64,000 nt of DNA from Marivita hallyeonensis. Lineage in GTDB: Bacteria > Pseudomonadota > Alphaproteobacteria > Rhodobacterales > Rhodobacteraceae. Below, in pieces: positions 28,009-36,282 of the stretch (the stretch's first letter is position 1; each line of letters starts with the position of its first letter). Below the pieces are notes generated by a model that saw nothing but the letters and a program-made list of their open reading frames with translations, was not told where the DNA came from and made no database searches. The position numbers and the translations under genes were made by a program. Location of the stretch: assembly GCF_900129875.1 (NCBI RefSeq), contig NZ_FQXC01000003.1, forward strand, positions 124,001 to 188,000. Reading direction: 5' to 3'.

Positions 28009-29445
28009 ATGGACCGTTTTGACCACTTCGTCGTTTTCGCTGAGATGCGAACCGGGTCGAACCTGCTTGAGGATTACATCAATCAGGTAGACGGCCTGCT
28101 CTGCCATGGCGAGGCGTTCAACCCAAATTTTATCGGCTACCCGAACCGAACCGACATTCTCGGCGTCAGCCAGGCACAGCGCGAAGACAACCCCGAGCGG
28201 CTTTTGAAAGCGATCAAATCCGGGACAGATTGGCTGGGCGGGTTCCGGTATTTCCACGATCACGACCCGCGTATCCTGCCCGCGATCCTTTCCGATCCCC
28301 GCTGCGCGAAAATCATTCTCACGCGGAACCCACTGGACAGTTACATCAGCCTCAAAATCGCGCGGGCGACAGACCAGTGGAAACTGACAAACGTGCGCAA
28401 CCGCAAAGACGCGAAGGCGTATTTCGATTTGCACGAGTTCGAGAGCCATCTGGCACAGACACAAGGCTTTCAGCTGCAAATCCTGCGCGCTCTGCAGGTG
28501 ACCGGCCAGACGGCGTACTACATCGGCTACGACGACCTGCATAATCCGGAAGTGCTCAGTGGACTTGCAACATGGCTTGGTGCCAAGGCGATGCCGGACA
28601 GCTTTGAAAGCAATCTGAAGCCGCAAAACCCGCAATCTCTGTCAGAGAAGGTGGCGAATTTTGACCAGATGGATGTGGCGTTGCGCGGATTGGATCGGTT
28701 TGATCTGACACGGACGCCGAACTTCGAACCAAGACGTGGTCCGGTGGTGCCGGCATACATGGCTTGCAACTCGGTGCCGCTTTTGTTCATGCCTATCCGA
28801 TCCGGGCCTGAACATCAGGTGACCGAATGGATGCAACAACTTGACGGGACCGGAAAAGGTTTGGTCGCCAAGTTCAACCAGAAGTCCCTGCGACAGTGGA
28901 TGCAGGACAATCCGGGTCATCAGCGTTTCACGGTATTGCGGCACCCGCTGGCCCGCGCCCACGCTGCGTTCTGCGATTTCATCCTGAATACAGGACCGGG
29001 CAGCTTTGCCATGATCCGCAATCAATTGATGCGGTTCTACGATCTGGAACTGCCGGACGACATGGCCGACGCCGGATACGACGACCGGGCGCATGCACGC
29101 GCGTTCGACGGCTTTCTTGGATTCCTCAAGGCCAATCTCAACGGGCAGACGAGTGTTCGTGTCGACGCTAACTGGGCAAGCCAGGTCACCTGTCTTCAAG
29201 GCATGTCTGAATTCTGCCTGCCCGATCAGGTGGTTCGGGAAGATGAAATTGCGACAGCACTACCAACGTTGGCTCAAAAGCTTGGCGTGACCAATCTATC
29301 CCAACCTCCTCGATCTGGTCACGAACAGCAAGACAGGCTTTTCCGCATCTACACCCCGCAGCTCGAGAAGCTGTGCCGAGATGTGTACCCGCGCGATTAC
29401 ATGATGTTTGGATTTGGTGATCTGGACATGAAAAACCCCGCCTGA
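28009..29445 (+). CDS. Two-domain sulfotransferase (Stf0-like N-terminal half)
   Basis: The 478-residue product looks like two sulfotransferase modules. The N-terminal half has the PAPS 5'-phosphosulfate loop FAEMRTGSNLLEDY (about residues 10-23) and the 3'-phosphate motif TRNPLDSYISL with Arg106 and Ser114, as in Stf0/NodH-like enzymes. The C-terminal half begins around residue 250, with PIRSGPEHQVTEW in the loop position and RHPLARAHAAF at 311-321. There the serine expected from the 3'-phosphate motif is alanine, so this half is probably not catalytic. The gene ends the glycan train and likely sulfates the sugar product. Confidence 0.83.
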   Translation: MDRFDHFVVFAEMRTGSNLLEDYINQVDGLLCHGEAFNPNFIGYPNRTDILGVSQAQREDNPERLLKAIKSGTDWLGGFRYFHDHDPRILPAILSDPRCAKIILTRNPLDSYISLKIARATDQWKLTNVRNRKDAKAYFDLHEFESHLAQTQGFQLQILRALQVTGQTAYYIGYDDLHNPEVLSGLATWLGAKAMPDSFESNLKPQNPQSLSEKVANFDQMDVALRGLDRFDLTRTPNFEPRRGPVVPAYMACNSVPLLFMPIRSGPEHQVTEWMQQLDGTGKGLVAKFNQKSLRQWMQDNPGHQRFTVLRHPLARAHAAFCDFILNTGPGSFAMIRNQLMRFYDLELPDDMADAGYDDRAHARAFDGFLGFLKANLNGQTSVRVDANWASQVTCLQGMSEFCLPDQVVREDEIATALPTLAQKLGVTNLSQPPRSGHEQQDRLFRIYTPQLEKLCRDVYPRDYMMFGFGDLDMKNPA

Positions 29446-29451
29446 GCGGGG
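29431..29451 (-). terminator. Intrinsic terminator of ptsN
   Basis: On the minus strand the GCCCCGC/GCGGGG stem with a four-base loop (29436-29451) is followed by five T residues (complement of 29431-29435). It overlaps the last codons of the sulfotransferase gene, which converges from the other side. Confidence 0.8.
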
Positions 29452-29456
29452 CTTGA

Positions 29457-29921
29457 TCAGGCTGCCTGGGTCGCCGCGGATTCCGTTATGATCGTGTGCA
29501 GAGTGTTCGCATCACGATTTGCCCGCAGCTTGCTGCAAAAATTCGCATCCCGGAGCGTCCGCGACACCAAGGCGAGCGCTTTCAGATGTTCGACACCGGC
29601 ATCGACCGGCGCCAGCAAAGCGAAAATGATATCCACCGGCTGGCGATCGATCGAATCAAAGTCGATGGGTTTTTCAAGACGAATGAAAACGCCCACAACT
29701 TCGTCCAGCCCATTGAGCCGCGCATGAGGCAAGGCCACGCCATGGCCCACGCCTGTTGGGCCTAGGCTTTCGCGTTCCATCAGAGCCTCGACCGTGTCTT
29801 GCGCCGAAATGCCGTAGGCGGATTCGGCCAATTCAGAGAGATCGTGCATCAATCGCTTCTTGCTGGAAGCCGCAGTCACGACCTTGACGGCCTTGGAACT
29901 CAAAAGGTCTGCAAATTTCAT
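29457..29921 (-). CDS. ptsN: PTS IIA-like nitrogen regulatory protein PtsN
   Basis: EIIA-Ntr is the output protein of the nitrogen phosphotransferase system. It regulates potassium uptake, stress responses and other functions according to its phosphorylation state. The 154-residue product has the phosphorylation site His66 in GVGHGVALPHARL. It lies 36 bases downstream of raiA on the same strand, the usual raiA-ptsN arrangement. No membrane segment is present, as expected for a cytoplasmic regulator. Confidence 0.95.
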   Translation of the reverse strand: MKFADLLSSKAVKVVTAASSKKRLMHDLSELAESAYGISAQDTVEALMERESLGPTGVGHGVALPHARLNGLDEVVGVFIRLEKPIDFDSIDRQPVDIIFALLAPVDAGVEHLKALALVSRTLRDANFCSKLRANRDANTLHTIITESAATQAA

Positions 29922-29957
29922 GTGCTGCTCTTGTTATGGACTTGCGCCGTTGTCCGT

Positions 29958-30521
29958 TTACGGATCAATCCAGCCGATGTTCCCATCATCCCGGCGGTAT
30001 ACGACGTTCACCCCGTCCTTTTTGTCATTGCGGAATACCAAGACCGGTAGACCCGCCAACTCCATCTGCATCACAGCTTCGCCCACTGTCAGAGACGGGA
30101 TTTTCGTCTCCATCTCAGCCACGATAATCGGCTGAAGCGACTCAGGCTCGTCGTCATGCGTCTCCGCTTCGCTCGCGAGGATATATGAAGATGCTCCGAT
30201 GAGTTCAACTGGTTCCGTACGGTCCTTGTGATGATCTTTTAGGCGTCGCTTGTAGCGGCGAAGCTGCTTGTCCATCTTCTCGCAAGCGCCGTCGAAAGCT
30301 GCATAAATCTCGTTCGCATGCGCCTTCGCAGTCGCGTTCAAACCGGTCGACAGGTGAACCACTGTCTCGCAAACAAATTCGTGGCCGCTCTTGGAGAATA
30401 TGACGGTCGCGTCCGTAGGGCGGCCTGCATATTTGCCAAGCATCTCGCCCAGCTCCGTTTGCACGTGCGTCTGGAGCGCTTCACCAACGTCAATTTGTTT
30501 GCCGGTTATCTGGTAACGCAT
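29958..30521 (-). CDS. raiA: Ribosome hibernation promoting factor, long form (HPF/RaiA)
   Basis: Long HPF proteins bind the 30S decoding region and dimerise ribosomes in stationary phase. The 187-residue product has the N-terminal S30AE domain (MRYQITGKQIDVGEALQTHV) and, after a flexible linker, the C-terminal dimerisation domain with EAVMQMELAGLPVLVFRN. It precedes ptsN. In many proteobacteria rpoN lies between lptB and this gene. Here the 224-base space to lptB is too short for it. Confidence 0.95.
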   Translation of the reverse strand: MRYQITGKQIDVGEALQTHVQTELGEMLGKYAGRPTDATVIFSKSGHEFVCETVVHLSTGLNATAKAHANEIYAAFDGACEKMDKQLRRYKRRLKDHHKDRTEPVELIGASSYILASEAETHDDEPESLQPIIVAEMETKIPSLTVGEAVMQMELAGLPVLVFRNDKKDGVNVVYRRDDGNIGWIDP

Positions 30522-30745
30522 AGGGTATCCTTTTTATTGTTTTACCCCTGCACACAAACGCGTCCGGTCGGGCCGGAGCGCGCTTTGCGGGCTAAGGAGA
30601 GGCATCGCCGTGACCGTTGTGTTTGACCGTCCGGCGTTCTTGGCCGGTTGGTTCGAAACGGACGATCAGATGGATCAAACGCCATGTCTCTATTTCAATC
30701 GCAGGTGGATCATGTGTCAATCATTTCCGATAGGCGCAGCCGGAT

Positions 30746-31504
30746 TTAGCTGATGCGGAAATTGTCGCCGAGATAGACCCGGCGGACATTCTCGTTGCGC
30801 ACCACCTCGTCCGGAGAACCCGACATGAGGACCTTGCCGTCATGCAGAATGTAGGCACGGTCGACGATTTCGAGCGTTTCGCGCACGTTGTGATCGGTAA
30901 TGAGAACACCGATCCCGCGCTTCTTGAGGTCTGCCACAAGGTGGCGGATGTCGCCGACGCTGATCGGGTCCACACCGGCAAAGGGTTCGTCGAGCAGCAG
31001 GTACTTCGGATCGGCCGCCAGACAGCGGGCGATTTCGACCCGTCGACGTTCCCCACCCGACAGCGCCAACGCAGGTGCACGGCGCAGATGTTCAATCGAA
31101 AATTCGCCCAAAAGTTCTTCGAGCCGTTCGCGCCGCTTGTGGCGATCCGGCTGGCTGATATCGAGGATCGCACTGATGTTGTCCTCGACAGTCATGCCGC
31201 GAAAGATCGACATCTCCTGCGGAAGGTATCCGATCCCCATGCGCGCACGGCGGTACATCGGCAGATAGGTCACGTCCTCGCCATCGATGAGAACCTGCCC
31301 GCCTTCGGGGTTTACCAGTCCGGCGATTGCGTAGAAGGACGTGGTTTTGCCGCTGCCGTTGGGGCCGAGCAAGGCGACTACTTCGCCGCGCTGCACTTCG
31401 AGAGAGACGTCGCGGATGACGACGCGCTTTTTGTAACTCTTGCGCAAGTGGCGCACGACAAGCCCGCTATCGCCCTCGGTCACGGAAAGATCAGGCTGCA
31501 CCAT
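30746..31504 (-). CDS. lptB: LPS export ABC transporter ATP-binding protein LptB
   Basis: LptB powers extraction of LPS from the inner membrane by LptFG and its movement along LptC-LptA-LptD. The 252-residue product shows Walker [10 protein letters not shown], the Q loop in [13 protein letters not shown], the signature [14 protein letters not shown] and Walker [14 protein letters not shown]. Its ATG overlaps the lptA stop by one base (TGATG), so the two are coupled. LptF and LptG are not in the window. Confidence 0.96.
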   Translation of the reverse strand: MVQPDLSVTEGDSGLVVRHLRKSYKKRVVIRDVSLEVQRGEVVALLGPNGSGKTTSFYAIAGLVNPEGGQVLIDGEDVTYLPMYRRARMGIGYLPQEMSIFRGMTVEDNISAILDISQPDRHKRRERLEELLGEFSIEHLRRAPALALSGGERRRVEIARCLAADPKYLLLDEPFAGVDPISVGDIRHLVADLKKRGIGVLITDHNVRETLEIVDRAYILHDGKVLMSGSPDEVVRNENVRRVYLGDNFRIS

Positions 31505-31986
31505 CAGTTTTCCTCTGACTGGAATACGGTGCGCACGCGTCCGTTCATGCGCGCTGTGCCGGCTTCGAGATCGACATCCATTTCGTCGGACACAAGCGTA
31601 TTGGCCCCTTGGGTCAGAAGCACGCTACCGGTCATACGGATCGTTCCGTCGTTGACGCGGTAATCCGCGCGTTCAGCCTCTGCCGCCTGATCTCCGTTCA
31701 CCAGGGTCACGCCGCCGGTCGCTTCAAGGCGCTCCACACCGGATTGGTCGTCGGTATAAAAGACCAGAACACGCGGCGCTGACAGACGCATCTCACCCTG
31801 ACCGATTACCACATTGCCGGTGAACAACGCCGTTCCGTCGTTCTGTGACACCGATAGAGTATCCGCGCTCACTTCCACGGGGAGAGATGTGTCCTGCTGG
31901 ACCGTTCCGAAAGCAACCTCTGTGCCCTGCGCCATGGCAGACGCCGCAAAGCCCAGCGAACAGAGCACTGACAGGATTCGGATCAT
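31504..31986 (-). CDS. lptA: LPS transport periplasmic protein LptA
   Basis: The 160-residue product has a signal peptide ([20 protein letters not shown]) followed by an OstA/LptA beta-jellyroll domain: [20 protein letters not shown], then [12 protein letters not shown]. LptA monomers form the bridge that carries LPS across the periplasm. Its start overlaps the lptC stop by four bases (ATGA), and its stop overlaps the lptB start. Confidence 0.93.
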   Translation of the reverse strand: MIRILSVLCSLGFAASAMAQGTEVAFGTVQQDTSLPVEVSADTLSVSQNDGTALFTGNVVIGQGEMRLSAPRVLVFYTDDQSGVERLEATGGVTLVNGDQAAEAERADYRVNDGTIRMTGSVLLTQGANTLVSDEMDVDLEAGTARMNGRVRTVFQSEEN

Positions 31987-32579
31987 TCTTGGGCCTCTGC
32001 GTTTTGAGGAGTGTATACCAGTTTCACACCGTCGGTGAACAACAACTGAATGTCAGAGGTCTCAGCAATTTCTTCAACCCGCAGCCTGCCTGCAGTCAGA
32101 ACCAGCCCGGGACCATCCGCATCCACCGGTCCGGTGCTGTCGATCTCGACCCGGTCAATGGCGGCATCCAGCCCGTCCGTCCGAACCGTGTATCCTGAAC
32201 TGCTTTGCAGAACGACACCGTCGCGCAGCAACAATCGATCTGTGTCGTCCATCCTCCCAAGCGTGGCATCTATGGTGATCCTGCTGCCGTCTTCGGTATC
32301 CAAGGTTGCGCGCAAGTCATCGGCGACCATCCCCTCTTGACCCGGCGCGACCACGCGAGCTTGCCGCGCTGCCAGTGTCAAAGCATGCCCTCCGTCCGTC
32401 GTGCCCGCATAGAAAGGACTGCCGACCTGTTCGTTCTGGCTCGGATCAACGCCATTGGCGAGAACCGGGATGGTAGAGATTGGGTCAGGGCTGCGTGAAT
32501 ACAGGAATATCGTCGACAACAAGGCCAAAGCGCCCAGCGGCAGCAGGATCTTCAGCCATGCGATCAGCCGCGAATACAC
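31983..32579 (-). CDS. lptC: LPS export periplasmic protein LptC
   Basis: The 198-residue product has one N-terminal membrane anchor (LIAWLKILLPLGALALLSTI) and a periplasmic LptC-type jellyroll domain. It links the inner-membrane LptBFG complex to LptA. Sequence conservation in this family is low, and the call rests on the domain pattern plus the lptC-lptA-lptB order with overlapping ends. The start is a GTG at 32579, 18 bases downstream of rnd. Confidence 0.9.
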   Translation of the reverse strand: MYSRLIAWLKILLPLGALALLSTIFLYSRSPDPISTIPVLANGVDPSQNEQVGSPFYAGTTDGGHALTLAARQARVVAPGQEGMVADDLRATLDTEDGSRITIDATLGRMDDTDRLLLRDGVVLQSSSGYTVRTDGLDAAIDRVEIDSTGPVDADGPGLVLTAGRLRVEEIAETSDIQLLFTDGVKLVYTPQNAEAQE

Positions 32580-32597
32580 ACGCTTACCCCCGGTCGG

Positions 32598-33212
32598 TCA
32601 GGAATGCGCGAAGATGTCGGTCTCCGGCCAGCCCATGAGATCAAGGCGCGCGCGCGTAGGAAGGAAGTCAAAGCACGTCTGTGCAATCTCCGCCCGTCCC
32701 TCACGCTCCAACATGGCCTGCAAGGCGTCCCGCAGTTTGTGCAGGTAGAGAACGTCCGAAGCGGCATACTCGACCTGCGCCTGACTGAGCGTCTCTGCAC
32801 CCCAATCGCTTGACTGCTGCTGTTTCGAGATGTCGACACTCAGGAGTTCCTGCAAAAGCACTTTGAGACCGTGACGGTCCGTATAGGTCCGTACGAGGCG
32901 GCTGGCGATCTTGGTACAGTAGACCGGGGCAGTCAGGACACCAAACGCGTTGTACAGCGCCGCAATGTCGAACCGCCCGAAATGAAACAGCTTGAGCACC
33001 TTTCGATCAGCCAATAGCTTTTCCAGATTTGGCGCCGAAGTTTGGCCTTTCTCGATCTGGACCAAATGCGCGGTCCCGTCCCCATTGGAGAGCTGAACTA
33101 CACACAGACGGTCGCGGTGCGGATGAAGCCCCATCGTCTCGCAATCGATGGCGACCTCGGGACCCAGATCAAGGTCGTCGGGAAGATCGCGCGCGTAGAC
33201 TTGATGAGACAT
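32598..33212 (-). CDS. rnd: Ribonuclease D-type 3'-5' exonuclease
   Basis: The 204-residue protein consists of the DEDDy exonuclease domain: VAIDCETMGLHP supplies the first Asp and Glu, and YAASDVLYLHKL supplies the last Asp with its tyrosine. It lacks the HRDC domains of full-length Escherichia coli RNase D, as is usual for the short alphaproteobacterial form. It probably trims tRNA or other structured RNA 3' ends. The ATG at 33212 has AAGGGC upstream. It is the first gene of the rnd-lptC-lptA-lptB run. Confidence 0.88.
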   Translation of the reverse strand: MSHQVYARDLPDDLDLGPEVAIDCETMGLHPHRDRLCVVQLSNGDGTAHLVQIEKGQTSAPNLEKLLADRKVLKLFHFGRFDIAALYNAFGVLTAPVYCTKIASRLVRTYTDRHGLKVLLQELLSVDISKQQQSSDWGAETLSQAQVEYAASDVLYLHKLRDALQAMLEREGRAEIAQTCFDFLPTRARLDLMGWPETDIFAHS

Positions 33213-33589
33213 GGTAAGCCCTTCTTTTCCATCAACGGACTGGGGATAGACCCTCAGCCAATGTGGTGCAAGCTGCCCCCCTTTCGCCCCAGTTTGACCC
33301 GATTCTCGAAATTTGGTCTTGATTCGGCCCAAATTAGGGCAAAAATCATCTTAATTGAGACCAACTTCCGCCTAATATATGTCAGTTTATTACAGCCCGT
33401 GATCGGCGGATTTTCGCAGACGCACCAAGGAATTTACGTCAATTTTCGGCTAGCTTGAGGCTCTGACCAATCCCCGACTGTTGCCTCAAACTGAACAATC
33501 AGGTCCGGCGTGAAACGGAAGTATTCTCCGCAATATCGTTTTTGATTTGTGAACAGCGGCAGAAAAGACGGCAAATTGTTTCCGATACA

Positions 33590-33634
33590 TGCAAGAATTG
33601 GCACCCAATCTTCACTTACCTGCAGGATTGGCAC
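33590..33634 (+). repeat. Pair of imperfect 14-15 base direct repeats
   Basis: TGCAAGAATTGGCAC (33590-33604) and TGCAGGATTGGCAC (33621-33634) differ by one insertion and share the TTGGCAC end. The ends are 30 bases apart, close to three helical turns, which suits two copies of a DNA-binding protein on one face. Confidence 0.5.
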
Positions 33635-33850
33635 ATCTCACGCGACAAAAGCCCAAAAGCTGGCTTGTCAGCGCGTTACGTCGAACCAGGCATGCCATCG
33701 GCGGAATCCGCTCGTTCGGCGAAAGATTGCCCACAAATCGTAAAAAGTGATTTTCTTCCATACCTTTGCGAATTCATGCCGGTTGACGGATCGCGTTTTT
33801 GGAGAACGTAGGAGGGGAGTTCACACAAAACTTTCCCCGCCCCCCAAAAG

Positions 33851-33879
33851 TTGACGGAAATAAGGCGCATTGCCATAAA
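33851..33879 (+). promoter_or_regulatory. Candidate sigma-70 promoter for the sugar transferase
   Basis: TTGACG (33851-33856) and CATAAA (33874-33879) are separated by exactly 17 bases. It points at the ExoY-like gene starting at 34122, giving a leader of about 235 bases. Confidence 0.6.
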
Positions 33880-33884
33880 CTAGT

Positions 33885-33919
33885 CATGTTTTGGCAGGCC
33901 ACATTCCTGCCATGTTTTG
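33885..33919. repeat. Inverted repeat inside a direct repeat, possible operator
   Basis: TGGCAGG (33892-33898) and CCTGCCA (33906-33912) form a perfect inverted repeat with a seven-base spacer. CATGTTTTG occurs as a direct repeat on either side (33885-33893 and 33911-33919), 26 bases apart. The element begins six bases after the -10 box at 33874, where a bound regulator would block or modulate transcription. Confidence 0.45.
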
Positions 33920-34121
33920 AGTTGGCACTTGGGGGTTGGTGCTTCCATTAGGGAGTTGCGAAAGGTTCGTCTGCTGAAGTCTGCCACATAGCCTGAAAGC
34001 CTGAATATCCGGTTTCCTGAACCGACGTCCTGTTTGTCGTGCTGCGCGGCAAGCAACCAGTCTTTGCACGCCTTTGTCAGCTTCGCCGCGGACCCCGCTC
34101 AAAGGGTCAAGGGGTGTTCAA

Positions 34122-34811
34122 ATGACACTGCACGTTCGCCAGCCGCTGCCAGGCACAGAAATCGAAACATTGGTCAACGCGGCCTTTGTCCAAACCGAAC
34201 CGAAAAGCCTCTATCGCAATTACATCAAGCGCTTGCTTGATGTGATGCTTGTCCTGATCGCCGCTGTGCCAGTCGTTCTGGTTCTTGGAGTTTGCGCGCT
34301 TCTGGTGTCTCGAGATGGCGGCTCGCCCTTCTACAGCCAGACCCGCGTCGGGCAATTCGGCAAGACGTTCAAGATGTGGAAGCTGCGGAGCATGGTCGCC
34401 AATGCGGACGAAGCACTGGAACGCCACCTCTCCCAGAACCCCCAAGCGCGCGCTGAGTGGAACCGGAACCAGAAGCTTCGCAATGATCCGCGGATCACAA
34501 AGGTCGGCCGCATCCTGCGCAAAACGTCACTTGATGAGTTGCCGCAACTCTGGAACGTCCTGAAGGGGGAAATGTCTCTTGTCGGGCCGCGTCCGATGAT
34601 GGTGGATCAGCAAGACCTGTATCCCGGCTCCGCTTACTACGCCCTGCGTCCAGGTCTGACCGGCTTCTGGCAGGTCTCGGTACGTCACGAGAGCAGCTTT
34701 GCGGAACGTGCGCATTACGATGCCGAGTACCTGAGCAAAGTGAACCTTGCTCAGGATATCGCGGTGATGTGGAAGACGCTGAGCGTCGTGACCAAAGGCA
34801 CAGGCTGCTGA
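34122..34811 (+). CDS. Undecaprenyl-phosphate sugar phosphotransferase, ExoY-like
   Basis: This family starts exopolysaccharide synthesis by moving a sugar phosphate (often galactose or glucose) from UDP-sugar to undecaprenyl phosphate. The 229-residue product has one membrane segment (LLDVMLVLIAAVPVVLVLGV) and the catalytic domain with KMWKLRSM, KTSLDELPQLWNVLKGEMSL, VGPRPM and PGLTGFWQVS. The ATG at 34122 has AAGGGG upstream. It stands alone after a long regulated leader. It could begin the glycan completed by the transferases at 20806-28005, about 5 kb away, but that is inference. Its stop abuts the next gene's stop (TGATCA). Confidence 0.92.
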   Translation: MTLHVRQPLPGTEIETLVNAAFVQTEPKSLYRNYIKRLLDVMLVLIAAVPVVLVLGVCALLVSRDGGSPFYSQTRVGQFGKTFKMWKLRSMVANADEALERHLSQNPQARAEWNRNQKLRNDPRITKVGRILRKTSLDELPQLWNVLKGEMSLVGPRPMMVDQQDLYPGSAYYALRPGLTGFWQVSVRHESSFAERAHYDAEYLSKVNLAQDIAVMWKTLSVVTKGTGC

Positions 34812-35363
34812 TCAGCCTTTATTGACCTCCGCAGCGGTGCGCAGCTTCTGCATCAGGTCATCCAACGCCTTAAGATTGATCTCGTTGGTGAGCCGGCCAT
34901 CCTCGTCGAACTGCTTGGAACTTGCGGCCACCAAGACTTCCGGTCCTTGAAGAAGATGCGGCTGGAATGTGAACAAACACAGACGCAGCATGTTCTGGGC
35001 GCGTTCACCACCGGCCCGGCCCGCGGCCGCCGACATGATCGCAACGGGTTTGTCTTTCCACGGATTTCCGTCCGTGCGGCTGACCCAGTCGAGCGCGTTC
35101 TTCAACACGCCAGGGATGCCTTTGTTGTATTCCGGCGTTGAGATCACGACTGCGTCTGCGTGTGCAATCTGATCTGACAGCGTCTGAACCTCGGCCGGAA
35201 TACCTGTATCCGATTCCATGTCCCCGTCGTACAACGGAAAGCGCAAATTGCCCTCCGCGAAGTCCGCGTCACCGAACAACCGGGCTGCCTCATTCATAAG
35301 CAGTCGATTGGTTGAAGCGCTGCGCAAAGAACCGCAAAGGCCAATTAGTTTCAGGTCTGCCAC
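34812..35363 (-). CDS. NAD(P)H-dependent FMN reductase family protein
   Basis: The 183-residue flavodoxin-fold protein has the phosphate-binding loop LCGSLRSASTNRLL near the N terminus and TPEYNKGIPGVLKNALDWVS in the middle, the pattern of FMN, azo and chromate reductases. It reduces flavin or quinone-like substrates with NAD(P)H; the physiological substrate is unknown. The GTG at 35363 is chosen because GGAGA lies seven bases upstream, while the longer frame from 35393 has no such site. Confidence 0.9.
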   Translation of the reverse strand: MADLKLIGLCGSLRSASTNRLLMNEAARLFGDADFAEGNLRFPLYDGDMESDTGIPAEVQTLSDQIAHADAVVISTPEYNKGIPGVLKNALDWVSRTDGNPWKDKPVAIMSAAAGRAGGERAQNMLRLCLFTFQPHLLQGPEVLVAASSKQFDEDGRLTNEINLKALDDLMQKLRTAAEVNKG

Positions 35364-35441
35364 AGGGTCGTCTCCTTTTCCTTCGACGAGCAATCTGTTG
35401 CGGAAGACCGCGCTGACAACCGCGAAAGACCGTTTACCACG

Positions 35442-35470
35442 AAAAAAGCCCGCGCATTGCGCGGGCTTTT
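35442..35470. terminator. Bidirectional intrinsic terminator
   Basis: GCCCGCGC (35448-35455) pairs with GCGCGGGC (35459-35466) around a three-base loop, with six A residues on the left and four T residues on the right. It is strongest on the minus strand, ending the OmpA lipoprotein transcript before the FMN reductase gene. Confidence 0.85.
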
Positions 35471-35489
35471 CCTGATACTGAGCCGTCGC

Positions 35490-36158
35490 TTACGCGTTTG
35501 GCAGGATCACGATTTCCACCCGACGGTTCTGCGCGCGCCCTTCCGGCGTCAGGTTGCTTGCAATCGGTTGGTCCTCGCCGCGACCGATGCTTTGGATGCG
35601 GAAGGACGGAACGCCTTCACCCATCAGGATGTTCGCAACCGACCGCGCGCGGCGCTGCGACAGATCGAGGTTGTATCCGGCATCACCGGTGTTGTCGGTG
35701 TGCCCGATGACCTGAACTGTGGTGTTCGGATAGGCGAGCAGGCTTTGCCCCACTGTCCGCAAGTCACGCTGCAGATCGGGGCGCAGGTTCGCGCTGTCCG
35801 TTGCAAACAGGATATCCTGCGGCAACGTAACGATCAGGCGGTCCCCGGTGTTGCGGATGCTGACATTGTCATTGCCAAGCTGTGCCCGCAGGTCGGCCTC
35901 TTGACGGTCAAGCTGGTTGCCGATGATCGCGCCACCTGCCCCACCGACAACAGCACCGATCACCGCGCCGCGCCGGCGCTCCTCGGGATCATCACCGGCA
36001 AGGACACCGGCCAACGCGCCGACACCAGCACCGATGGCGGCACCTTGCTTGGCTTGGCGATTGGGATCATTCGGATCGCTGAATCCACCTTCGGTACAGG
36101 CGGACAGAACCAGTGCACCGCAGAGCGCGGGGATCACAAAAAGTTTGGAGAGAGTCAT
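35490..36158 (-). CDS. OmpA-family outer-membrane lipoprotein
   Basis: The 222-residue product has a lipoprotein signal peptide with lipobox LSAC (Cys near residue 21). Two glycine-zipper stretches follow (AAIGAGVGALAGVLAG and AVIGAVVGGAGGAIIG), then a C-terminal OmpA domain with VIGHTDNTGDAGYNLDLSQR and NRRVEIVI. It is probably anchored in the outer membrane and bound to peptidoglycan. It resembles the YiaD family. A terminator lies just downstream. Confidence 0.93.
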   Translation of the reverse strand: MTLSKLFVIPALCGALVLSACTEGGFSDPNDPNRQAKQGAAIGAGVGALAGVLAGDDPEERRRGAVIGAVVGGAGGAIIGNQLDRQEADLRAQLGNDNVSIRNTGDRLIVTLPQDILFATDSANLRPDLQRDLRTVGQSLLAYPNTTVQVIGHTDNTGDAGYNLDLSQRRARSVANILMGEGVPSFRIQSIGRGEDQPIASNLTPEGRAQNRRVEIVILPNA

Positions 36159-36282
36159 AAGTCATTTGCCTCGTTTAACTGTGCCCAAGTGTACGGGTCT
36201 CGTTTCTGCTATGCGATAACATACCCACGCAGACGGCAAATGTCGTGACAAAATCGGCGTCTTTCCGCGCATCCCGACGATA

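Larger units (their letters stand above)
33213..34121. other. Gene-poor 909-base region with repeats and a promoter
   Basis: No frame here has both a credible ribosome-binding site and a protein-like product. Base composition is visibly less GC-rich than in neighbouring genes. The visible content is the upstream region of rnd (minus strand), two phased direct repeats (33590-33634), a sigma-70-like promoter (33851-33879) and an inverted repeat next to it (33892-33912). The heptamer TTGGCAC occurs three times in the same orientation (33598, 33628, 33922). It most likely carries regulatory sequence for the sugar transferase gene, and possibly a small RNA. Confidence 0.6.

Noticed and set aside
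33542-33811. 89-codon plus-strand frame in the 909-base gap
   Set aside because: No ribosome-binding site, an unlikely residue mix, and overlap with the direct repeats.
33922-33940. TTGGCAC elements as sigma-54 promoters
   Set aside because: TTGGCAC matches the -24 element, but no GC-containing TTGC-like -12 element follows at the right distance for any of the three copies.
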